Origin: Polytrichum commune
Lineage: Eukaryota > Streptophyta > Polytrichopsida > Polytrichales > Polytrichaceae
NCBI GenBank assembly: GCA_950295325.1
Contig: OX485807.1
Span: 7,442,501 to 7,506,500, forward strand
Direction: 5' to 3'
Length of the DNA: 64,000 nucleotides
Shown: piece by piece, positions 31,531 through 43,394 of the stretch
How the letters are laid out: every line of letters starts with the position of its first letter
How positions within the stretch are numbered: position 1 is the first letter of the stretch
Notes under the pieces: model-generated
What the model was told of the DNA's origin: nothing
What the model saw: the letters and a program-made list of their open reading frames with translations, nothing else
Databases searched by the model: none
Position numbers and translations under genes: made by a program

Positions 31531-32627
31531 ATCCTTGTTGTGGCCTAACAAGAGAATTTAGTTTACCTCATTGAGTTCGGCCTCTCATTTTGTGGCCCTT
31601 GATATCTTATTATAAGCTTGGCTACATCAAAGTGATCAACAGATTGGTTAACAACTTCAATGCGTACACATGTCATGAGTGAACATGATGGTTAGGCTCG
31701 CTACATGGGAGTGAGGAGGTTCTAAGTTCAAAATCCTCAGCTAGCCTCCTTAACATAGTTGAGCAAGCCTAGATAGGTTGCACATTGTTCGTTGATAGGC
31801 CATAACATAAACTTATTAATTGGGGGGTGTTTTGATTGGGTAGACCTAATGATTTGAATTATTTTGATTAAATGGAACCTTTCTCAAGTTAGAATTGCAT
31901 TGTGGGTGGGTACTACCACCGATTCGATCTCATTGCACTGTACTACATAATACTACAAACATGGACCAATGATATGCATCATTTTCACTTTTTATAATGC
32001 TTGATTTACCAGTGACTTGACCACGTGATCCTTGTAGTGCACGGCAATTTTAGTCATATGTTTTGTGGCATGTGTGATGGGACCATTTCCATGAACAAAT
32101 ACTTTTGATAACTTCTCTACTTTGTAGTGGGAGTGGGATTTTTGCAAAGTCCTATAGCAGTGACATTCACAAATTGCAATAGAGCACATATAAGCATATC
32201 AAAGAATATTGCCAAAAGAGGTGAGAGACTTTCTAGCATGGGCATCTCACACCACATTACACCCTAAACTCCGTAATATCAAAGTCCATAATGTCACACA
32301 CACTCTACTATCTTGAAACCTAGGGAATGGATGTTCGTAGTTCAAATCTCACTCCTTATTGTCATATTTCTCTCCCTTATATTAGGAAATTTGTCATTAA
32401 TGCAAATCACCAAAGAAATCAACCCACACCCTTGCATTGCGCCATGTGTTAACATGTGGAATGTCATCTTTTAATTCTTATTCTTCTTCTTCTTCTTATA
32501 GCCTTCTCACACTTGCTGGTGATGAGGCCAGTTGGCGACTCCCATTAGCAGGGTCGAACTTTTAAGTGACTTTATAGCAGTGGCAGCGACTGGTTGCATC
32601 GGTCCTGCCACTCGCTCATTTGCTGCT
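31531..32627. other. Unassigned DNA
   Basis: Contains a short (TTC)n run at about 32480-32497. No gene was recognised. Confidence 0.35.
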
Positions 32628-33008
32628 GCGATCGGTAATTTCGCACACTAGATAATATAATTCTATTCTTTCCAAGTCCGATTGGTTACATGTTGCATGA
32701 ACTTTCGGTTTTTTCTTTATTAATTTGAGGTATATTCTCTATATTCCTCTAGAACGCTTGATAAGTTTTGTGAGGTCTTGTTTAACCGGGCTATTTCTCA
32801 AACTCACCGGTTCATCTTGGTAACTTAAGGTACCGAATTATCCTGAAGTCTCAAACTTCAACCAGGTTATTTCTCAAACTCACTGGTTCATCTTTGTAAC
32901 TTTAGGTACCAAATTCTCGTGAAGTCTTGAACTTCAACCGGGTTATTTCTCAAAATCAACCAATTTATATGGAATTAACCGCCGGTTCTCCCCGGTTCTC
33001 GCCCACAC
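32628..33008. mobile_element. hAT-type MITE relative with internal tandem repeats
   Basis: Shares with the MITE at 11586-11811 the words 'ggttacatgttg', 'tttttctttatta', 'ggtatattct', 'ttatttctcaaactcaccggttcat' and the end 'ccgccggttctcccc'. Unlike that copy it carries a ~78-bp unit two and a half times ('aaccgggttatttctcaaactc...gaagtct.aaacttc'). Ends and target duplication are eroded. Confidence 0.65.
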
Positions 33009-33420
33009 TTACTGGTGGCAGTCAACGGAGTTCGTCCGTTCATTGCTGCCCACCACTAGTATGTATGGGCAACCTATTATGGCACTCGTTGAATGTTGGT
33101 GCATGTGTCCACCGCATCGTCCAGGAAGGCCAAGTGGAGTGCACCACACTAGCGTAGGTGACAAGAGAACGAATTGAAATTGTCCTCACGTCTCCTTTGT
33201 GTTAATCCATAATGTCATATGCTACACTAATTCTATCGTATCACACATCCATGTTAACACTACAAAACTCTGTAATATCACGTGCACTTTGGTTGCCACA
33301 GGTGTGATAATACGGAGTTTAAAGTGTACCATTACACCTATTGGAATTAATACAACCTTGATTTTGTATCCTCAAGGATCGAAGCTCTAAACTTGTGGCT
33401 GCAACGCAAGCTCTATAGCC
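33009..33420. other. Unassigned DNA
   Basis: The 76-codon frame at 32927-33157 begins in the MITE and shows no motif. Confidence 0.3.
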
Positions 33421-34560
33421 TAGGGGGTGGACTCTTCATTAAAAACCTAAATGACATATATGGGTGATTATTAATAAAATATCCTATATACGAGAAATTT
33501 ATAGTGGAAAAAGAATGGTATGCATAATAATGATAGGCTAAAAATGAACTCATATATTTATACTTAACTTCTTAAAAAAATGGGATAAATGCATCCACTT
33601 ATACATAAAATTTAAAGTTAGAAATAAATTGGCCTTTCTTACATATACAATCCACTTTCACATTCCATAACATTACTCAATCATATGGTCGAGTTCAATT
33701 GTATATTTAGCATTTGATAAGGACTCCACCATCTTACTTATATGGTATGAAACTTAGATAACATAAAGAATTTGACCATAGTGTGGATAGTGAATAATGT
33801 CGGGATGTATAATTCTTCCTATTAATAGTGCTGGGTATATAACTCCCCCCAAATTTCCAAGTGTCAACATATGTCTATGAACAATAATTGAATATTAGTA
33901 CTTTATTCAAGTAGCCCACATAACATAATTATTATTTTAATTCTAGGGTCCAGTGAATTGATCCAAATGGTTGAGTAATGTTTATGCAATTAGAATGTGA
34001 TGGTACACAATTTTTTCATTTATAGGATGTAACTCTTAATAATTGGACCTTAAAACACACATCATTTGAAAGAAAAAAAATGTTATTTGAACGAAACCAA
34101 CATATTTGTTGTCAATATGTTTCTCTAACCTTAGGACCTCCTTTTGTACATCTACCTTTAGTTGAATATTCTTAACATCCTTTTAAAATGTACACTCTAA
34201 AGTCAAGAATGAATCTCCCTTATGTGTACTATGTATGCTAATGCCTCAAAATAATACCCTTTGTTACACAATCCACATTAGTTCGTACATGGTGTGAAGA
34301 ATGTATGCCCCCATACTCTATAGCCAACATAACCATGTGAACTTCTTTGATTTGAAACCTTAACAATGTACTTAATATCATATTGCCAAGGGTTGTAACC
34401 ATAATGTGCAAGTTTGCACCAAATGTCACCAACTTAGATATGTGGTCTTATTGTGAGCAGTATTTCCAACTTCACAAACATTTTACACTTTGGATTGGAC
34501 ATGCATTTTAGTCATCTGGTAAACAAAATTGACTTCATTAGATATTATCGTTTGAAGTTC
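33421..34560. repeat. Copy 2 of the ~1.2-kb repeat
   Basis: Matches copy 1 in order from 'ggggtggactcttcatt' to 'tattgtgagcagtatttccaacttcacaaac'. The last words give the undisturbed version of the target of the poly-G MITE in copy 1. Confidence 0.7.
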
Positions 34561-34649
34561 AACCTCGGGAGCTGAGATGCAAAATTAAAGAGGTCAAAGT
34601 GACAATTCTTGATATCTTTAAACAATCACATAGACTAATCGCAGACCGC

Positions 34650-34840
34650 GCATAGGCCCTCCCAATCATGTTAATTATTAAATTTATAATGGTGTCTATA
34701 TATTTGAGCACATAAGTCAATCCCATTGAAACACATGTCTTTTTGGTGTTCATTTTAAACTCCATGTCTTGCCATTTCACACAAAAATATAGGTGTGTGA
34801 TTAAATAGAGTGACCACATAAAACCCACAAGCATTATGAG
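34650..34840. repeat. 3' fragment of the 330-bp family
   Basis: Words 'ggccctcccaatcatgttaattatta', 'acacatgtctttttggtgtt' and 'ataaaacccacaagcattatg' follow family order. Confidence 0.5.
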
Positions 34841-35397
34841 GGGAACATGGCTCAATTTGGTTACTCGTCTTAAAAGGGTTCCTATATATGAGTGGTGTGT
34901 GGTTCAATGTGGATTCAAAATGGACACCAAAGACCCATGTATCTAAAATGAAAATTGACTACATGGTCATAAAGTTTTAGCCAATCTAGGTTCAATATTT
35001 ACCATGAAACCATGTTTTAGTCCCAAACCTTGAGTTTATAAGAATTAGCAGAAGGTTACCCAAGTTTTTTTCATACTTAATTAAGCATACACAAAGAGTG
35101 TTGTTGGGCTATAAAAAACTAGCTTCCTAGCTTGTCCTACTAGCATGGGGGCCAAGCTAGCCCTAGATAGGCCGATCTAGGATTTAGGATAATGGCTCCC
35201 ATCCGCATACCCTATTTTAGATCCTAATATTTCCTCAAAATTTGAGAGGTGGAAAAAGGATGTCCCAAAAGTTTTACTCAACTTTCAACATAGGCTCCAA
35301 TACTCCATGAGCTAACAAGCTCCTATTAGAAAAAATTCTTAAAGAAGGATCAAACCCATGGTTTAGTCCCTCTTTGAAGGACATTATAGATAACTCT
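34841..35397. other. Unassigned DNA
   Basis: No motif was recognised. A frame near 35290-35409 reads somewhat like a gag or LINE linker but is too short to assign. Confidence 0.3.
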
Positions 35398-35409
35398 ATT
35401 GATCTCTAA

Positions 35410-35511
35410 GAAGAAGAAGAAGAAGAACTCTGGTCTCCGGAGGTGGCCGGAGTGAATGAAGTGTCTGTTCGTAGAACACAGGCCATGCCTTACGGCAATG
35501 GCGTTAGATGC
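35410..35511 (-). mobile_element. 102-bp retroposon with (TTC)n tail and 12-bp target duplication
   Basis: Flanked by the exact 12-bp repeat ATTGATCTCTAA (35398-35409 and 35512-35523). Read on the - strand it runs from 'gcatctaacgcc' through 'acgaacagacacttcattca' and a small GC-rich hairpin to a (TTC)n tail. A second copy with an 11-bp duplication and a (TATC)n tail is at 58609-58706. The tail type and duplication length point to LINE-driven retroposition. Confidence 0.82.
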
Positions 35512-35544
35512 ATTGATCTCTAATGTTTATTCATTGTTTACAAG

Positions 35545-36115
35545 CATGTATTCATAGTGGTTTGATACCCAAGCCATACAAACAAAAGAAGACAAATACA
35601 ACATGTTAGTAGATGCAATGAGAGCACAAGGCATGAATGTTATACCCCTCATAGTTATCACTGCAGGAGTAAGGGGAGCCATTCAAACAAGAAGCATAGA
35701 TGTCCTTGAGAACCTACATATTCCCACATCACTAATAGAAAACAATGCAAACCATCCACCAAATAGCCATCAAAAATCTCACATACCTAATACTTAATAA
35801 GAAAAAACTTGACAGTATACAAGAATCAATACTCTCCCCCCCACATAGTAAATGGATATAAATATAAATAAAATAAAAATAGTAGTAGTAGTAGATAATA
35901 ATAGATAATAGATAATAGATAATAGATAAATAGATAAAAATAAAAATAAAAATAAAAATAAAAATAAAAAACAAACAAATCTATATATACAAACAAGAGC
36001 CCACCCACCGCAAGGTAGACAGTAAACCCCACATTGTACCAAAGGGGTTCTTCAACATGATAGGGCTAACATGCTCAAATTCATGTTGAATTGCCCGATG
36101 TTGGTTATTCTTTTC
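35545..36115 (+). mobile_element. 3' fragment of a LINE related to the element at 14.5-23.1 kb
   Basis: From about 35553 the reading WFDTQAIQTKEDKYNMLVDA then VIPLIVITAGVRGAI aligns with RFPEEALTHKHTKYDPLINT and NPLITITAGVRGAI of the large LINE, including the conserved Lys-Tyr. After a frameshift near 35735 the C-terminus (LTYLILNKKKLD) matches LTYLVLNKRKLD. The 3' UTR keeps 'acaagagcccaccc' and 'atagggctaac.tgctc..attcatg' and ends in (TTTTC)n. It is a distinct, older subfamily with AT-rich microsatellites inside its 3' UTR (35870-35970). Confidence 0.82.
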
Positions 36116-36950
36116 TTTTCTTTTCATGTTTGATACAACATGTTTATATTGGACATGATAAGCATTACAACTTCTTTTCTTCCACGTTATTTGGCTTAGT
36201 GGAATTGCCTGTTTATTTATTTATTATGTTGTGTTTTTTTGCAGACTTAAATAGAAGCTTGTTGTAAAGTGGCACTAACATATGAATTTTCCCACTACAA
36301 TATTTCATTCACAAATTTCCTGCATGTTTTCACTCTGGAAATACAGGGAGTAAGTGGCTTGCTATACATTGTTTGAAATGTACACTGCCTGACAATTTGT
36401 TTTTTTTAGGGACGCCACCTTATTTGGCAAGGTGAAATTGCCTTTTGGGAAAACCACGGATTCCTTATAGTAATATAAAAGTTAAAAGAGATCAAAGCAA
36501 AGATTCTCTTTCTCTTTGAGTGATACATAGGTTCTTCCAATTGTATTGACCAATAACCCATAATGATATCTATATGCTAAGCATATAAGGTCCATGGACC
36601 TTACAAGAGTGCATTTTGTCTCCATTCTTGCTTGGTATTGAGACTAGACCTCATGTACACTCTCGATTACCATAAGTTGCAAAAGATTTAACACCAACAT
36701 GAATTACGTGGATGTGTCCACTGCATTGATAATCATATTTAGTGAGGGCTGACTAATAGTGTGTGGGAAATTAGTAAAGGGAAAATTAAATTTCTTTACG
36801 GTATGAAATTGGTGCCACCAAAAGATGGGACTTGTTTGCATGAAGCACAAACTTGTATATGCCATTTTTTTTGGCAAGTATTTATGAAAAGCAATGCTAC
36901 CATACTATTTTACAAGGCCTGAAGTTGATGATGATGTTGCTGCATCATTG
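36116..36950. other. Unassigned DNA
   Basis: No repeat ends or coding motif were recognised. Confidence 0.35.
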
Positions 36951-36960
36951 AGAATGATTC

Positions 36961-37628
36961 AGACCTTGGACAACTAACCAACTAATTCAATTATTAGTTA
37001 ACTAGTTGCCTTTCGTAACTATAGTTGTATGTGATTTGACTTGCCCAAAAATGTAGTTAATTATAATTGTTTTAATTTCGGTCCACCAAAAAATATAGTT
37101 AATTATAGTTATATCTAGTGAACAAAAGTTGAGCGCAGCCTATAGTGTAGTATTAGGACATATCAAAGCATCTATATATATATATATATATATATATTTT
37201 GATTCATAACTTTAAATTTGTGACCTAATTCCATTTGTGACTCGGACTCAATCAACACCCAATGAGCACGGCCTCATTATCTATAAGTAACTTAAAGTAT
37301 AATGGGTTTAATTGCTGCAAGGAATGATGAGTTCTATTCCTTCTTGGGATGGGCCAACATGGATGACAAGCATTGATTCTAAGGAAAGGTCTCTTTAAAA
37401 ATTTATTGTGATATATTTCATTTCATTTTTTGAGATAAATGAAAGAACTCGCCAGTTGGCTCCTTATAGATTTTGGGACTCTCAAGTTATAGCTGTATGA
37501 AAATTTTCTAGTTAACGACAGTTGTCCTTCAAATCAATTTGATTTTTTAGTTAAATATAGTTGTTTCCTAAAATGTATTGAAAAAAAATCTAGTTAACTA
37601 AAGTTATTTTGGCAATTGTCCAAGGTCT
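36961..37628. mobile_element. 668-bp Mutator-like MITE
   Basis: Ends AGACCTTGGACAA and its inverted copy; flanked by the exact 10-bp direct repeat AGAATGATTC (36951-36960 and 37629-37638). A 9-11 bp duplication is typical of Mutator-like elements. 'tagttaacta'-type words repeat inside, and an (AT)n run lies at 37170-37197. Confidence 0.8.
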
Positions 37629-37638
37629 AGAATGATTC

Positions 37639-38439
37639 TTAGAGTTGGAATCTCAAGCTTCAAAGCACCTTAGAGCATGCATTAATTTTCTTGAAATGTA
37701 TGGTAAGTGAGCATGTATACTTGAATTTAGTATCACTCAGTATTAATTTCAGCCGTCACTAACTTTGAGCTTTGGCAAAATAATGCGTGGTTTGGGAATT
37801 AATACCACACACACTAAATGGGATAAGTTGTGTATTTAAACTCCTATTATTGAATATTTTTACTTTTAAATGTGTGAGAGATCCATACTAGGCTTCTCCA
37901 TGCACATAAGCATGTATTTGTACTACAAACAACCAAATTTAGTTAATTAAGTCAAAAGTGACCCTCTTTTAAAATTAACTCATTCTCCAAGTGCACTTTT
38001 TGAGTAGATTAAATACCTTGATGTTGTTGAGGACTCAAAGTTCAAGTACTCAAATTGAGTGCCTTTAGATGCAGATACATATGTTGTATGTTTGATCATC
38101 AGTGTCACCTATGAGTATATTCTGATGTCCTCCTCACCTTAAGACAATGTGTAGAATAAGGTCTCAAACCCATGAGTATATAAAATACGATTTCTGAAAG
38201 TGGTGAGGCTCGTATTAATTGAGTATATGGTTGTAACAATACTGAGACCATATATGTGTTCTGTGAGGGTTAATGAATTGATCATTGAAACCTTCCAAAT
38301 TGTGACTGGAGTGTTCTGATAGTTGCTGCCATGCACCAATCACAAAAGGTCATTTGTGCGCATCACTAGAGTGGTTGCCACAGCCCATGACATAATAATT
38401 TCCGTGCACATTACACAACCTGATTCTCTCAACGAGAAA
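37639..38439. other. Unassigned DNA
   Basis: No gene or complete element was seen. Confidence 0.35.
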
Positions 38440-38655
38440 TTCAGAGTACTTGTTGCAATGATTCTCAACCCATGGCACCGCCTGAGTCTCGAGTCTGTCC
38501 TCCTCTGCTCTTCTCAGAAACAAAACACATGATCATGTTGACCATCAGCAACATTTAAAACCATTAAAATCCTTTAAAACTCATATTCATAGGTGAACCC
38601 ATTATTAGCCTGCCGCAGACAAAATGATAAGATGGGATGGATTGAGTGGCTTATA
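38440..38655. repeat. Segment duplicated at 39185-39370
   Basis: The words 'agtacttgttgcaatgattctcaa', 'catggcaccgcctg', 'aacacatgatcatgttgaccatc' and 'agcctgccgcagacaaaatga' recur in order at 39185-39370. The two copies flank a member of the 330-bp family, so the transposon may sit between the halves of an old duplication. On the - strand a few codons look exon-like, but no gene could be named. Confidence 0.55.
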
Positions 38656-38680
38656 TGTTTGTTTGTCCCATATTTGCATA

Positions 38681-39030
38681 CAAGGTACACAGGTGTTATA
38701 TATTTCGTTTTTCTTGCTCTCCATCTCCTATCGATCATATTTGTGTCTTGCAAATTGTTACATTAATAGATCTATGATGCAACCTTGATGAAAATCGGAC
38801 CTACCTTGATTAAGTTATGGTTGTTGGAAGTGCGTGTGTGTTGAATTCTGAAATGAATATGTAGGTCCCCCAATTATGTTGACTATCGAGTGTAGAGTAG
38901 TTAATGCAAATTGATGACGTAGTCCAATCTCTTTTAAACATGTGTCTTAACATCCACACCTAACCACACATTCTTCAATTGTAGGTGTCCAAATAAGAAA
39001 AGTGATCGAATAACGCCCTGCACACCTTGG
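38681..39030. repeat. Copy of the 330-bp family with both ends
   Basis: Left end CAAGGTACACAGGTGTTAT and right end the complement of CAAGGTGTGCAGGGCGTTAT; the internal words are in family order. This is the only copy here with both terminal repeats readable and no insertion. Confidence 0.72.
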
Positions 39031-39184
39031 TAGATGTAGCCAGAAAAGCAGACCTTTTCTGATGATTTCCTGCTAAAATGAGCACGATATTGTTAATTTA
39101 CAAGTCTCTACTACATACTGAATCTAAGTTGATGTCAACTTAGGGAGAATCTTAGTTGATTCAGTTTGATTCGTATACGAGCAA

Positions 39185-39370
39185 TAAGTACTTGTTACAA
39201 TGATTTTCAATCCATGGCAGCACCTGCTTCTGTGAGGCCTCTGCTCTAATTCCCCAACAGAATTACATGACCATGTGGACCATCCAGCCTAACCCTAAAT
39301 TTTTTGTAACTTCATGTTCGGATGAACCTATTAGTAGCTTGCAGCAGACAAACTGAGAAAATGAGTAAGC
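39185..39370. repeat. Second copy of the 38440-38655 segment
   Basis: See the matching words listed for the first copy; the order is the same and the orientation direct. Confidence 0.55.
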
Positions 39371-39384
39371 TGAGAGGTTCATAT

Positions 39385-39741
39385 CAGTGTTGGACCGGTA
39401 TACAGGTGAATGCATGGGTATCATTAATCAACATCAAGAATGGTATAAAAAAATTATCAAAATTGTAATACCAGTCATATATTGATATTTGGTGCGTATC
39501 TCAAGGTGAACGAATCTTCGTCTAATTGAGGTGATATTTGGGTCAATATCATTCTAAACCATATTGATACTACAGCGATTTTACTTAGGTATGAAGGCTC
39601 GTGCATGGACTATAGACCTGAATGGTATTAAGAACAGAATGCCATTGAAGGCCCATACTATCTTACTGGTATAAATAAATGTGAAATCTTCATTATAGAA
39701 CACCCAAATGATATGAGAAAGCTGATACCGGTCCAACACTG
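39385..39741. mobile_element. 357-bp hAT-type MITE
   Basis: Perfect 17-bp terminal repeats, CAGTGTTGGACCGGTAT at 39385-39401 and inverted at the right end. The flanks GTTCATAT and GATCAAAT agree at six of eight positions, compatible with an aged 8-bp duplication. The CAGTG end fits hAT. Confidence 0.78.
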
Positions 39742-41039
39742 GATCAAATGTCCCACCATTTTTTTAATGATGTCAGATGTAGCTAGGAAATTTGAAAGCA
39801 GACCTATAATCTCCCTTGACCTCTTTTTTCAGGTATAGCTATGTGTTTCTATTTAAGGTACAAGGATTTGATTGCACTATCCAGTAGAATGCAATATAAT
39901 TCTCCAAAATCATGAGAAGAATGTTGAAAATTCCATGATTGATTACACCTTCAGCTCTGGACTATTTAAAAAAATAGGATTGGGGGGTCATTTAGAGAAT
40001 CGAAGCGTGGAGGTCGCACTTCTGTTGCATTCGAATTTCATGTAAGTTAGGACCTTTGAAGACTACGACATGTCCTCCTCAATCGGCAACTCAAAATTTG
40101 ATGCAGAATTAAGATACTGTTGAAGCCTAATAGATTGCAAGAAGTGGGTTTGGTTGTTCATGAATGTGAGAATCATGAATAACGGTGGTACTTTGGACTC
40201 TGTAGACAGAGACATATTGTGTCTTGGACAGAAGCTGCACCTGGCAAAATAAATCAAAATGAATAAACCGACACAGGTTATAGGATGACAGGACAACTTG
40301 GGGCAGGAATATAAGTTTTGCACAAAGTCCTCAAAAGAGGCACCTAGTAACTCCTGATACGGATTTTGGTGTTTCTCTGAAAATTTGTTTTTTCTACCAA
40401 GAGCTTGTTGTAGGGTCTTGTGTCAGAGTTCTATTATGAGACTTGCAATTGGGTGACAATCTCTAGAAGTTGGCTCCTACTTAGAGGAGTGACAGAGAGG
40501 GAAATTATTGCATACAACTCTATGAGGTACCTCTCATCCATCCAGCACCGAAAGTTGACGTCCTATAGGTGTGTGTCTGATTCATCTCAGGTGACTTGGA
40601 CTAGACTAATTTGGGGTCCTTGAAACTAATTCCGGTGTTTAAACAACTAGAAATAGTAATTTATGGGATGCATACTATTTCAGGGTTTATCTATTGAATA
40701 AGTGAGAGGTGAGCTCGTATGCAAAAAGACCCCCCTCTCCAGGAGTGACTGTCTGTACTATTTGGTTTTAACGCAATAACCTTACCTCCAATGGCACTTA
40801 GTGGGAAGAAAACCAAGTCCAACAAAACTTTTTGGCAAGGTCTTTCTCCAGTATCCTAGTTGAATTGCTTAGGCTAATTTAGCTGTGAAAGATACGGAGA
40901 AAACTTACTTACTATGACAAGTTTATTGGTAACTTTGATGCGCAGTGGGATGCCAACATTCCAAAATTTCTAAGAGAGTCAAAGCACTGTATGTCGGCTT
41001 AATCAACCATTCCTACTAGGAATTCTTTTTACCCTCTTT
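39742..41039. other. Unassigned DNA, perhaps part of a retroposed sequence
   Basis: No coding motif was recognised; the 67-codon frame at 40420-40623 and the 86-codon frame at 40063-40323 (-) are not called. Confidence 0.3.
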
Positions 41040-41171
41040 AGGGTGGTTTGGTTCCGTCGTATGCATCCCAAAATTGCCACCCTCTCTGCTTCGGGTCACG
41101 GTGGCCTTGTTAGTTCTTTGGCCATGAAATAAAGCCCAAATAAAGGGTTTCATTCTTTTCTTTAAAAAAAA
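41040..41171 (+). repeat. Possible LINE or retrocopy 3' end with A tail
   Basis: A stretch ending 'ccatgaaataaagcccaaataaag...tttaaaaaaaaa' carries two AATAAA-like signals and a short A tail at 41163-41171. The GC-richer text before it ('gcttcgggtcacggtgg') resembles the 3' end of plant L1-type LINEs. No target duplication was found. Confidence 0.35.
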
Positions 41172-43394
41172 ACTTTCAGTGACACTCCTATGAACACTAG
41201 CTCAACAGGTTTAAAAATGGGTTGCATTTGCTGGGTCAACGAGTCCAGACTAGCCCATTGCTTAGGTTAACATGTTTGGTGACATGTTAGATGGTCGTTC
41301 ATTTCAACATATGCCGGCAGAAACTTGGGCCACTTTATGCATAATCTCCGACACTCAGCTTTTACTTTGAATCTCCCACTTGTCTGACCTTGAGAGGTTA
41401 AGAATAATTCTATCATCTGGTAATCAGTCAAGCCTGGCTACATGTTGAAGAGCGATGAATGTTATTGTCCTCCTGTAGCATGCATTATCTGCCCAGGATT
41501 TGGAGGTATTTGAAGCAGTTGTTCAATTTCTGCACGACCAGCATCTGGATATGTCTGTCTACCAGATTTCATGAAGTCATCGGGAACTGCTGATCTACAG
41601 GACTATTTATGTGACGATGGCATACTAGTAGACCACATTTTACAAACCAAGATCGCTTCATGATAACTGTTGTAGTTTGTGAGCCATGCATTGCTCTCTG
41701 CTCACTAAATCGTTGGTTGATTGTTGGGGAGAGAGGTTTGGGTTAGTGGAACCACAGTGCTGGAATTTTTTGTGTGTTGTGGGGCCTAATGTTTACCTCC
41801 GCCGACATCAATGTAAATTGTTTGAGCAGACGGAAACATGACGTTTTCTAAATCACTTTCTAATGTTTCAAATCATTTGATGATGTATTACTTCATATCG
41901 AGGGGAGCAACGTGGTGGGCAAGAAGGCATTGAGACCAGTTGTGTCTGTATTAGGAAACTTGGTTTACACTTCAAATCTTGATGTTTTAACACTTGATTA
42001 GAGGTTCACCATGTAGACCTGTAGGTATTTAGTTTCACTTACGATAAGGAGATATATAAAATTCTTAGAAATTTTAAGTTGGTCTTAAGAATGTTAACAA
42101 TAAAAAACTGGTTCCAAATATCACTTCTTAAACAAATATGTTTAGCAGCTCCAATTTCCAAACTGAGTTCTCAAGATGCTGACCTTGTGAGGGTAATATA
42201 GATAGTGAGAGGGTTGTGCCTTGTTGACCATATCCACATTTTTCGTAAAGCTTCAAAGTCCGCGTCAATGTGGGGTATAAATTTAAAAGATATTCTAGTT
42301 GTGCACAAAAAAAGCACACTCAAAGCTACTCCTGATGCCCACAAGTTTGTAAAAAGACAACTTTTACCCACCTTTGATTCAAATGTAATTGTTGTGATGC
42401 AATCTTTCCTCCTTGGCATCATTGACAAAAATTGAGGCGGGCCCATCAAAATTGGCATCCGTAGTTGCCTAGTAGCTTGCAAGATACGTAGCCGTAAAAT
42501 ATCCTTTTAGCGTATGAACTATGGAAATACTATGGGCCACACTATTCAATTTGTTTCCACACTAAAAAAATTGGGAAAAATATTGTGGGTGCACACTATT
42601 TACCATCCCACAATACTCAATATCGAAGGTCCACGTTGTAGGCTACAATATTTTTAATGGAGTGAAAACAATGTGTATTTGAAAGACTTTCAACCTAGGA
42701 GAATGAAGTGGGTATATCACAAGGACATGATAAGTGAAACCATGGTTGCACTCTATTTTCTGGCAAGATGATATATATTGTGAACCACGCTATACATTTG
42801 TCCAAAATATTTGTCATAATTAGTGTAATATGATGATTTGAGAGAGCATATACCGATTGCCCATCCACAACAAAGAAGAATCACCAAAACTTGTCACAAT
42901 GTTTCATCCATAATTTGCAGATTATGTCCATGAGTTCATCGGTTATGTCCGATAAACAACTTAGTAGTTTCTGACTCCCCGCTCCCACAGCTCATCGTCC
43001 ACTCTCCTCTTAATAAATACATCGTCTAATTTTGATTGAGAAAAGCTTGAAATTTTCACCAAGGAAGGCAGAATGAAGTCAGAACGCGAGGTCCTGGAGG
43101 CTTTTATTTCCATGCGCTGTGTGGGGCTTCATGAGATTGTAATATGTTTACAGGAGTCCTGATAATGATGGACAAGTTGAAGCGCAGCTTGTTATATTCT
43201 ACGCTTAATTTATTCTATTCTCCATGTGCACAGATTGATGAACGTTACATTGTCACCAACTCATTTCCTAGCCGTACAACCATTTGAACTATCATGTACA
43301 GACCTACAAAATGTTGACAGTAAATTCTCAGGAAGGTGGACCGATTAATATGTCCGACTAATCTGTCCAATTGATAGCCAACCAGTCTCAAAAT
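41172..43394. other. Unassigned DNA downstream of the F-box gene
   Basis: Open frames at 42205-42435 (+) and 42171-42482 (-) overlap each other and show no known motif. The first few hundred bases below 43395 would hold the 3' UTR of the F-box gene. Confidence 0.3.

Noticed and set aside
35732-36042. Three overlapping - strand frames rich in Phe, Tyr and Leu that look like membrane proteins
   Set aside because: They translate an (AAATA)n/(AGAT)n microsatellite in the 3' UTR of the LINE fragment.
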